From NCBI GenBank assembly GCA_020430675.1, contig JAGQJJ010000153.1, positions 1 through 7,990 of the forward strand: a DNA stretch of 7,990 nt. The letters are read 5' to 3'. Source of the DNA: Myxococcales bacterium (lineage in GTDB: Bacteria > Myxococcota > Bradymonadia > UBA7976 > UBA1532). Below, in pieces: positions 1 to 5,050 of this stretch. The number at the start of each line of letters is the position of its first letter. Positions within the stretch are counted from its first letter, which is position 1. The position numbers and the translations under genes were made by a program. The notes beneath the pieces are model-generated. The model saw only the letters and a list, made by a program, of their open reading frames with translations. It was not told the origin of the DNA and made no database searches.

Positions 1-285
1 CAGCACATCGTTGATGGTGCGGTGGCCGCGGGCGCGGATCTCGTCGGCGGTGATGACCGTGACGATGCCCGGCGCCTCCTGGATGTTGGTCTTGGTGCGC
101 GCCGCCGAGAGCACCGCGTCGCGCTCGTCGACCTCGAACTCTTCGAGCAGCACCGGGGCCGGCGCGGGCGCATTGGTCTCGGGGCTTGTCTCGCCGCCGT
201 CCTCTTCGAGGGGCGAGAGCTCCTCCATCTGGGCCAGCGCGGGCGAGGCGGCGAGCAGCAGCGACAGGGCGAGAAGGCAACGCAT
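1..285 (-). CDS. TonB-dependent receptor, N-terminal fragment (signal peptide and start of plug)
   Basis: An outer-membrane receptor of this family takes up siderophores, cobalamin, glycans or other large substrates using energy passed on by TonB-ExbB-ExbD. Only the first 95 residues are in the window; the frame stays open to the left edge. Residues 1-18 form a Sec signal peptide (MRCLLAL.., hydrophobic core, cleavage after Ala-Leu-Ala at 18). A Pro/Glu/Ala-rich linker follows to about residue 50, then the plug domain begins: T64-K-T-N-I-Q-E-A-P-G-I-V-T-V-I-T-A-D-E-I followed by R-A-R-G-H-R-T-I-N-D-V-L, the usual 'eaPgiVtVIta.eI..rG..ti.dvL' signature. The ATG is the only good start before the signal peptide; its Shine-Dalgarno is weak (GCGGGT). 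It is divergent from the kinase gene. The substrate cannot be told because the barrel is missing. The family call is firm at the level of the plug motif. Confidence 0.85.
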   Translation of the reverse strand, partial: MRCLLALSLLLAASPALAQMEELSPLEEDGGETSPETNAPAPAPVLLEEFEVDERDAVLSAARTKTNIQEAPGIVTVITADEIRARGHRTINDVL

Positions 286-293
286 CGACCCGC

Positions 294-322
294 ACGCTAC
301 CGCGCCCCGCGGCGGCCGGCAA
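294..322 (-). promoter_or_regulatory. Candidate sigma-70-type promoter for the TonB-dependent receptor
   Basis: On the minus strand TTGCCG (322-317) and TAGCGT (299-294) are separated by exactly 17 bases. These fit -35 TTGACA at 4 of 6 positions and the TAnnnT form of the -10 box. The -10 ends 8 bases before the ATG at 285, so transcription would start at or just before the start codon and the mRNA would be nearly leaderless. This matches the weak Shine-Dalgarno. It is found by eye in GC-rich DNA, so the call is tentative. Confidence 0.4.
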
Positions 323-340
323 GGTCTGCGGCCCGCCGCG
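308..340. repeat. GC-rich imperfect inverted repeat in the divergent intergenic region
   Basis: CGCGGCG (308-314) pairs with CGCCGCG (334-340), and GCCG (315-318) pairs with CGGC (329-332). Together they give an 11-bp stem with one bulged C at 333 and a 10-base loop (319-328). It lies between two divergent genes and covers the candidate -35 box of the TonB receptor (317-322). It could be an operator or simply a chance product of high GC content. No U-tract follows on either strand, so an intrinsic terminator is unlikely. Confidence 0.35.
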
Positions 341-348
341 CGAGCGAG

Positions 349-354
349 TTGACG
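349..354 (+). promoter_or_regulatory. Isolated -35-like hexamer upstream of the kinase
   Basis: TTGACG matches the sigma-70 -35 consensus at 5 of 6 positions and sits 30 bases before the kinase ATG. No convincing -10 box lies 16-18 bases downstream: the hexamers there read GGCTCA, GCTCAC and CTCACT. The TTG is also in frame with the kinase and could in principle be an upstream start codon. Low confidence. Confidence 0.2.
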
Positions 355-384
355 CGGGGGCCGTCGGTCAGGCTCACTGAGGGC

Positions 385-1587
385 ATGTCGGTCGACACTC
401 AGGCCCGCGTGGGCCGCTATCTGCTGTTCAAGAGCCTCAAGAAAGGCGGCATGGCTCGGGTCTTCCTCGGCCTTGACCCCGACGAGCCCGAGCGCCTGCT
501 GGCCATCAAGACGCTGCTGCCCAATCTGGTCAAGGATCGCATCTACCGCGAGATGTTTGCCTCGGAGGGCAAGGTCGGCGTGCGGCTCGAACACCCGAAC
601 ATCGTCCGCACATTCGAACACGGCGTCGAGAAGGGCACGCCGTATATCGTGATGGACTTCCTGTTCGGCTTCGACCTGTCGACGGTGCTGCGGCGCATGC
701 GCACCGACGGCGAGAACCTGCCGGTGCCGCTCGCGGTCACCCTCGCGCGCCATGTCGCCTCGGGCCTGGCCCACGCGCACGCGCTCTGCGATGAGTTCGA
801 TCGCCCGCTCGACATCGTCAACCGCGACGTCAGCCCCGGCAACATCATGATCGGGTTCGACGGCCGGGTGCGCCTGATCGACTTCGGCATCGCCCAGACC
901 ACCATCGACGTGAAGAGCCAGATCGGCTCGATCAAGGGCAAGATCAGCTATATGGCGCCCGAGCAGGTGCGCGGGCTGCCGGTCGACCACCGCGTCGACC
1001 TGTTCTCGCTGGGCACCGTGCTCTACGAAGCGTTGACCGGGGTGCAGCCCTTCAACGACGAGGGCGACTTCGCCACGATGGAGAAGGTGCGCCGCGCCGA
1101 AGCGCCGCCGCCTTCGGCGCATCGGGCCGACATTGACGCCGCGCTCGACAAGCTGGTGGCCCGGGCCATGGCGCGCGACGCCTCCGATCGCTTCCAGCAC
1201 GCTGAAGACATGGTCGAAGCCTTCGATGGCTGGCTCGAAGCGCATGGCGGCCCGGTCAGCGTCGAGGCCTTTGCGCAGTTCATGCGCACGCTGTTCGAGC
1301 AGCGCATCACCGAGATGATGGCCGACATCGAGACCGCCAAACGGCGCGCGCTCGGCGGCCAGACGCACCCGCCGGGCGAGCCCGACCTGCCCAGCGAGCC
1401 GGGGCGCCTCATCTCGGAGGACATGCTCGCCGAGATCGCCGGCCTGGCGCCCGAGCCGGCGGTGCTCGAACCGATCGTGCCGCCGCCCGCCGCCCGCTCG
1501 CCCGGCGAGGGCCGCGGGCTCTGGATCGGCCTCGCCGCCCTGGCCCTGGTGGCCATCGCCGGCCTCATCTGGGCCACGCTGCGCTGA
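385..1587 (+). CDS. Membrane-tethered eukaryotic-type Ser/Thr protein kinase (Hanks type)
   Basis: A 400-residue kinase predicted to phosphorylate Ser/Thr residues of cytoplasmic targets. The catalytic domain spans about 12-285: Gly-rich loop GGMARVF (21-27), ATP-anchoring Lys42 (AIK), helix-C Glu61, catalytic loop N146-R-D148-V-S-P-G-N153, DFG at 166-168, APE at 191-193, Asp205 in DHRVDLFSLG, and the closing Arg269. The lysine, both aspartates and Asn153 are present, so activity is expected. Myxobacterial kinases usually have HRDVSPxN here; the His is Asn in this protein. A helical segment (292-325) and a Pro/Glu-rich linker lead to one transmembrane helix at 378-400 that ends the protein, leaving no periplasmic sensor. 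The ATG at 385 was chosen because the kinase fold starts directly after it; GAGGG lies only one base before it, a poor ribosome site. In-frame sequence further upstream reads as low-complexity and is antisense to the TonB receptor gene. TGATG couples it to the lipoprotein gene. Confidence 0.93.
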   Translation: MSVDTQARVGRYLLFKSLKKGGMARVFLGLDPDEPERLLAIKTLLPNLVKDRIYREMFASEGKVGVRLEHPNIVRTFEHGVEKGTPYIVMDFLFGFDLSTVLRRMRTDGENLPVPLAVTLARHVASGLAHAHALCDEFDRPLDIVNRDVSPGNIMIGFDGRVRLIDFGIAQTTIDVKSQIGSIKGKISYMAPEQVRGLPVDHRVDLFSLGTVLYEALTGVQPFNDEGDFATMEKVRRAEAPPPSAHRADIDAALDKLVARAMARDASDRFQHAEDMVEAFDGWLEAHGGPVSVEAFAQFMRTLFEQRITEMMADIETAKRRALGGQTHPPGEPDLPSEPGRLISEDMLAEIAGLAPEPAVLEPIVPPPAARSPGEGRGLWIGLAALALVAIAGLIWATLR

Positions 1588-2078
1588 TGCGTTTTTGCCC
1601 CTGGGCGCTGGCGGTGAGCCTGCTCGCTTTCGGCTGCGATGACGATGAGGCCGAAGCCGACGCGGCGGTGGATGACATGGCCGTCGTCGACATGGCGGCT
1701 GCACCCGATCAAGCACCGGCGCCCGACCAGCGCGTACCGGACGCCGCCGTCGAAGACGAATACTCGGTCTGCACCGCCCATACGCCCAGCGCGCCCGACT
1801 GCAAGGATTGCTGCGACTGCCTCGACCGCCTCACCTGCGACGGCGCCACCGCCTGCCGTGAAGCGTGCGACGCCTTGCCGCCGGACCACTGGGCCGCCCT
1901 GGCCGACCAACCGCCGACCATGGCGCCGTCCACCCTGGGACCGAATGGCGACTACAGCGCCTGCTTCGTCACCGGCGAAGAGCGCGCTTGCAAGGCCTGC
2001 TGCTGCGATCAGCCCATCGCCTGCGGTGACCTGCGCCATTGCCGCACCGCCTGCAACGAGCACGACTTCGGGCGCTAA
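1587..2078 (+). CDS. Cys-rich lipoprotein with two 8-cysteine repeats
   Basis: A 163-residue secreted lipoprotein of unknown function. A short hydrophobic signal ends in L-A-F-G-Cys17, a usable but non-ideal lipobox (Phe at -2). Acidic DDDE follows the lipidated Cys, then a linker rich in Asp, Ala, Met and Pro (18-58, with DMAVVDM and PDQ repeats), a style common in Myxococcota and Bradymonadales lipoproteins. The rest is an internal duplication. Residues 59-95 and 123-157 each hold eight Cys: C-x9-C-x2-CC-x-C-x5-C-x5-C-x3-C and C-x8-C-x2-CCC-x5-C-x5-C-x3-C, each preceded by Tyr-Ser. This suggests two small disulphide-knotted or metal-binding modules outside the cytoplasm. The start overlaps the kinase stop by one base with no Shine-Dalgarno of its own, so translation probably depends on termination-reinitiation. 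I do not recognise a named family. Confidence 0.85.
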   Translation: MRFCPWALAVSLLAFGCDDDEAEADAAVDDMAVVDMAAAPDQAPAPDQRVPDAAVEDEYSVCTAHTPSAPDCKDCCDCLDRLTCDGATACREACDALPPDHWAALADQPPTMAPSTLGPNGDYSACFVTGEERACKACCCDQPIACGDLRHCRTACNEHDFGR

Positions 2079-2092
2079 TTGGCCTTCGCCCG
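2069..2092. repeat. Short inverted repeat across overlapping convergent stop codons
   Basis: CGGGCG (2069-2074) and CGCCCG (2087-2092) flank a 12-base loop containing CTAA, which holds the stop codons of both convergent genes. A 12-bp perfect palindrome, CCCGGCGCCGGG, follows at 2089-2100. These are the only hairpin-like elements at this junction. Without a U-tract they are at best a weak bidirectional transcription block. Confidence 0.2.
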
Positions 2093-2935
2093 GCGCCGGG
2101 GCTCATCGATCGGCGTCAGGTCGATCTTGCAGGTGCTGCCCCCGTGCCGCGGGATGGTCTCAACCAGCTGATAGCGCAGCCCGAACACCGCGCTGACCCC
2201 GCGCTGAAACTGCCCGAAGATGCCGCAATGCTGCCCGCCCCAGCCGGGCCGCGCATACCAGGGGCAGGCGTTGCCTTCGATCGAGCCGGTGCGCGCCGCC
2301 GCGTCCGAGGTCGCCGTGTGCTCGGGGTTCACCCGAAACAGGTACTCCGACATGCGCAGCACCTCGATCGCCGAGTCGGGCGTATCGGGCAGCCCGAAGC
2401 GCCGCTTCGCCTGCTCGCCGGCCAGCACGCCGGCGTCGTAGCAGATCTGCCCCAGCACCGCGTTGGTGCGGGCCAGCCCCAGCTTCGGCAGCCGCTCGGT
2501 CAACGCGATCAGCACCTCGCCCAGATGCACCGTCACCTCTTCCCAACGCTGGCGGTACGAGAGGGGCGCGATGAGCCGCCACCCCCGCGCGCGCTCGGCC
2601 AGCGTCTTTGGCCCGCCGCCGACCCCATCGAGCACAAACGCCGCCCGCCGCCAGCCCGGCGCGCGGTGCAGGGCGTTGATCGTCAGCGCCACCGCCCGCG
2701 GATCGTCGGGCAGCGTCGCATGCTGGGCCCGCAGCGCCGCGTAGCGCCGCTCGAAGGCCGGCGCGGTCGCTTCGGCCAACACCCGTCGCGCCGCCTCGCG
2801 ACCGCCCAGCGGCTCGGTCAGCCCGCGGGCCAGCCAGCGATACCACGTGGCCATGCCATCGGCGGCCATCACCCACAGCACCGGGGCGGGGATCTGCTCG
2901 CGACGGAAGACGCCGCGCACCATCGACTCAAGCAT
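2075..2935 (-). CDS. Uncharacterised protein, last gene of the MpaB-type oxygenase operon
   Basis: A 286-residue protein with no signal peptide or transmembrane helix; I do not recognise its function. The N-terminal part is helical and basic with aromatic clusters (W21, W31-Y-R-W34). A central segment Y127-R-Q-R-W-E-E-V-T-V-H-L-G-E-V-L-I (127-143) looks like an amphipathic helix pair. The C-terminal third carries C165, C224 (NACPWY), C237 (GGQHCG) and C269 (HGGSTCKI). The closing G-x2-C-x-hydrophobic pattern recalls V4R or aminothiazoline-carboxylate-hydrolase-like small-molecule or metal-binding folds; this is a resemblance only. The ATG at 2935 is supported by GAGAGG five bases upstream and by an 8-base overlap with the preceding oxygenase gene, so the two are probably made together. 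ATG at 2923 is an alternative start. Its stop overlaps the convergent lipoprotein gene by 4 bases. Confidence 0.85.
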   Translation of the reverse strand: MLESMVRGVFRREQIPAPVLWVMAADGMATWYRWLARGLTEPLGGREAARRVLAEATAPAFERRYAALRAQHATLPDDPRAVALTINALHRAPGWRRAAFVLDGVGGGPKTLAERARGWRLIAPLSYRQRWEEVTVHLGEVLIALTERLPKLGLARTNAVLGQICYDAGVLAGEQAKRRFGLPDTPDSAIEVLRMSEYLFRVNPEHTATSDAAARTGSIEGNACPWYARPGWGGQHCGIFGQFQRGVSAVFGLRYQLVETIPRHGGSTCKIDLTPIDEPRRRAKAN

Positions 2936-3902
2936 CGGCGCCTCTCGCCCGCGGCTTTTGCAGCAGCGTCAGCGACAGCCGCCGCAGTGTCGCCGCCACC
3001 GGGTCGTGGCCCCCGCGCCCGTCGAGGCGTCGCCGTGCCCGCAAGTAAGCCGGCGTATAGCGCAGCGAAGGCGGCAGATGCCGAACCGTGCGGCGCAGCG
3101 TCGCCAGCGAGGCGGCAAAGACCGCGCGCTCGGTCGGGCCGAAGGGCAGCTCGAACGCTTCGCGCAATCGCGGCGGCAGCAGACCGGCGGTGAACATGCG
3201 CAGCCAGCGGTACATCGGCGCCGCCGCCGGCCGGGGCGGGGTCAGAATATGCCGCGCGATATGCCGCGCCGCGGCACCGACCGCCAGCGTCTCGCTGGCG
3301 AACATCGCGTCGCGATAGGCGCAGAACTCAGCCCAGCTCGCCGGCAGTGCCGATTGCGCGTGCCCGAACAGGCCGGCCATGCGCCGCGCGTCGAGCCAGT
3401 AGCGGTTCATCTCGGCCGCGCCCAGCGGGCGAATCGTGCGGCCGAAGATGTCGGTGCTCGAATCCCAGAGCGTCGCCGCCACCCACAACAGCGCGTCGGG
3501 CGTGTTGGCGTGATAGCGATGCCCGGCCGCAAAGCCGCCCACCGCCTCGCCCATCGCGCCATGCACGCCGCTGTGCATCGTGTGGATCTGCCGCGCCAGC
3601 CCGAAGGCGTCGTCGCGCGTACCGAAGGTCATCGCATAGACCTTGCTGAGCGTGCGCCGAAAGCGCAGCGCCAGGTCATCGAAGACCTGCGAGTGCGCGA
3701 CGACCGCCTCGGCCACATAGGGGTGCGCGATCTGAAGCAGCGCCGCCCGCCCGCCGGCCAGCAGCACCACCGACTCGCGGCCGATGGCCCACATCATCGA
3801 ATCGGGGCCGAAGACGCCCGCCTCGGGATCGCCTTCGCCCAGCCGCAAGAGGTCGGCTTCCAGATCGGCGCGGGTGACGATGCGGTTGGCCATGCTCAGC
3901 AT
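2928..3902 (-). CDS. Oxygenase MpaB family protein (DUF2236, latex-clearing-protein-like)
   Basis: A 324-residue soluble protein of the MpaB/Lcp family. Characterised members are haem-b oxygenases, including rubber oxygenase Lcp and fungal MpaB, which cleaves an isoprenoid side chain. Recognisable segments: F31-G-P-D-S-M-M-W-A-I-G-R-E-S (31-44), the helix G-G-R-A-A-L-L-Q-I-A-H60-P (50-61) with H70-S, R80-F-R-R-T84-L-S-K-V-Y-A-M-T-F-G, I-H107-T-M-H110-S-G-V-H114-G, and Y130-H-A-N-T-P-D-A-L-L-W-V followed by ATLWDS. The R-x3-T spacing is that of Arg164/Thr168 near the haem in Lcp of strain K30 (recalled). In WVAATL an Ala stands where many members, as I recall them, have His. Substrate unknown; a lipid or isoprenoid would fit the family. 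The ATG at 3902 starts one base after the stop of the metallophosphoesterase gene (TAG-A-ATG), so coupling is likely; ATG at 3893 is an alternative. The 3' end overlaps the next gene by 8 bases. Confidence 0.88.
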   Translation of the reverse strand: MLSMANRIVTRADLEADLLRLGEGDPEAGVFGPDSMMWAIGRESVVLLAGGRAALLQIAHPYVAEAVVAHSQVFDDLALRFRRTLSKVYAMTFGTRDDAFGLARQIHTMHSGVHGAMGEAVGGFAAGHRYHANTPDALLWVAATLWDSSTDIFGRTIRPLGAAEMNRYWLDARRMAGLFGHAQSALPASWAEFCAYRDAMFASETLAVGAAARHIARHILTPPRPAAAPMYRWLRMFTAGLLPPRLREAFELPFGPTERAVFAASLATLRRTVRHLPPSLRYTPAYLRARRRLDGRGGHDPVAATLRRLSLTLLQKPRARGADA

Positions 3903-3903
3903 T

Positions 3904-4986
3904 CTACAGCGAGAAGCAGTCGAACGGCGCGCCGGTCAGATCGACCGCGCAGCCCGACAGCTCGGCGCCGCGCACGCGCAGCCGGGCGAAGCTGTAGACC
4001 GTGCGGCTCACGATCGCCCGATACGCGCCATGATCGCCCGGCCCCAGCGTGGGATAGAGCGGCGCGCCGCCCGCGCCCAGCACCAGATACGGCAGCCCGA
4101 AGGCCGCCTCGCCGCGCTCGTAGAAGTGGTCATGCCCGCTGATCACCAGCGAGAGCCCCGCCGCGTGAAGCTCGGGCAGCAGCGTGAGCAGGCCGGTATT
4201 GCCCGCGCGCTCGGGGTGGCTGCTGAAGGGCCCTTGATGCACCACCGCGATGATGTGCTCGATCGCCGGGTCGCGCCTGGCGCGGCCCACCTCATCGCGC
4301 AGCCAGTCCGCCTGCTCGGCGTCCGGCGCGCCGCCGCTGGCGGCTTCCTCGGAGTCGAGCAGCAAAAAACGCGCGTTGCCCCAGGTGAAGGCCTGCCACA
4401 CCGGGCCCGGCGGGCGGTCGAAGTGCGCGCGAAACTGCGGCAGCTTGCCGCCGTCGAGGTCGTGATTGCCCGGCACCGCAAACAGCGCCGCCACCTTGCG
4501 GATGGGCGTGCTCGCTTCGACAAAAGCGGCCCACTCGGCGTCATGGCCGCCGCGGGTCACCAGATCGCCGGTGTGCAGCACAAAGTCGGGATCCACCGCC
4601 GCGATGCGCTCGGCCAGCGCCGCGTGCACCCGGTGGTCGGTGCGCGAATCGCCATAGGCCACGAAGGTGAACGCCCGCCCGGCCGGCGGCGGTGTGTGGA
4701 AGCGGCCTTCGCTGCCGTCGGCGGCCGACCAGACATACTTTGCGCCCGGCTTCAGGCCGCTCAGATGGGCCACCCGCCGCCCCTCGGCGTCGACAAATTG
4801 AACGATGGGCGCGCCCGGCCCCCGCACCGTCATCGTCGCCGGCGCGGCGTCCGCAAAGACCAGCCGCGCCCGGTCGGGTCCGTCCACCTGCACCACCGGT
4901 CCGGGCTCGGCGGCGGCGGGTCCGGCGAGCAGCAGCACCACCAACGCCAGCTCTCTCCGCCTGACCCCGACCCCGAGTCGCCGCAT
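3904..4986 (-). CDS. Secreted metallophosphoesterase, purple-acid-phosphatase-like
   Basis: A 360-residue exported phosphoesterase with a dinuclear-metal site. Residues 1-26 are a signal peptide (RRR before a Leu/Val core, cleavage after Ala-Ala-Ala). Residues 30-98 form a beta-rich, fibronectin-III-like N-terminal domain ending L-K-P-G-A-K-Y-V-W, typical of purple acid phosphatases. The catalytic domain has all five usual blocks: G112-D113-S-R (with H118), G140-D141-L, G173-N174-H175-D176, H250-Q-G-P, and G284-H285-D-H287-F-Y-E-R291. The last residues include C-A-V-D-L-T-G-A-P-F-D-C, two Cys that could form a disulphide after export. The ATG at 4986 has GGGAGGG (4996-4990) three bases upstream and gives an intact signal peptide; the frame stays open for 140 more codons, but those run antisense to the DUF3047 gene and were rejected. 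First gene of a three-gene operon. Substrate unknown. Confidence 0.92.
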   Translation of the reverse strand: MRRLGVGVRRRELALVVLLLAGPAAAEPGPVVQVDGPDRARLVFADAAPATMTVRGPGAPIVQFVDAEGRRVAHLSGLKPGAKYVWSAADGSEGRFHTPPPAGRAFTFVAYGDSRTDHRVHAALAERIAAVDPDFVLHTGDLVTRGGHDAEWAAFVEASTPIRKVAALFAVPGNHDLDGGKLPQFRAHFDRPPGPVWQAFTWGNARFLLLDSEEAASGGAPDAEQADWLRDEVGRARRDPAIEHIIAVVHQGPFSSHPERAGNTGLLTLLPELHAAGLSLVISGHDHFYERGEAAFGLPYLVLGAGGAPLYPTLGPGDHGAYRAIVSRTVYSFARLRVRGAELSGCAVDLTGAPFDCFSL

Positions 4987-4989
4987 CAA

Positions 4990-4996
4990 CCCTCCC
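4990..4996 (-). promoter_or_regulatory. Strong ribosome binding site of the metallophosphoesterase gene
   Basis: GGGAGGG on the minus strand is followed by TTG and then the ATG at 4986. It is among the clearest Shine-Dalgarno sequences in the window and decides the start against the long upstream open frame. Confidence 0.65.
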
Positions 4997-5009
4997 TGGC
5001 GCGACCGCG

Positions 5010-5018
5010 ACAGTACCA
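5010..5018 (-). promoter_or_regulatory. Candidate extended -10 element for the metallophosphoesterase operon
   Basis: TGGTACTGT on the minus strand matches TGn-TAnnnT, the extended -10 form that can work without a good -35 box. I see none at the proper distance. It would give a 5' leader of about 16 bases carrying the GGGAGGG ribosome site. Tentative. Confidence 0.3.
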
Positions 5019-5037
5019 CCAGACCCGTCAGGCGCGG

Positions 5038-5043
5038 TAGAGT
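5038..5043 (+). promoter_or_regulatory. Candidate -10 box for the DUF3047-CPBP operon
   Basis: TAGAGT matches TAnnnT and ends 7 bases before the ATG at 5051, the same layout as at the TonB receptor gene. No good -35 hexamer lies 16-18 bases upstream. The overlapping GTAGAG could instead serve as a weak ribosome site, 8 bases from the ATG. Tentative. Confidence 0.3.
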
Positions 5044-5050
5044 GCCGCCC

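Noticed and set aside
22..384. An in-frame upstream extension of the kinase gene back to position 22
   Set aside because: The added 121 residues are low-complexity and lie antisense to a convincing signal peptide and TonB plug. The kinase fold begins right after the ATG at 385.
820..828. Reading the NRD motif as proof of a pseudokinase
   Set aside because: The catalytic Asp148, Lys42, Asn153 and DFG Asp166 are all intact, so catalysis remains possible. Only altered regulation is suggested.
1023..2063. Long open frame on the minus strand across the kinase and lipoprotein genes
   Set aside because: It is antisense to two genes with strong motifs, has Ala/Arg/Gly/Ser-biased composition, and shows no domain. 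It is a product of GC-rich third positions.
2039..4142. Long plus-strand open frames across the oxygenase and its partner gene
   Set aside because: The translations are Arg/Pro/Ala/Gln-rich with no recognisable motif, while the minus strand encodes a clear DUF2236 protein with coupled starts and stops.
3784..5040. Plus-strand open frame of over 400 codons opposite the metallophosphoesterase
   Set aside because: The minus strand has all five metallophosphoesterase motifs, a signal peptide and a strong ribosome site. The plus frame is a compositional shadow.
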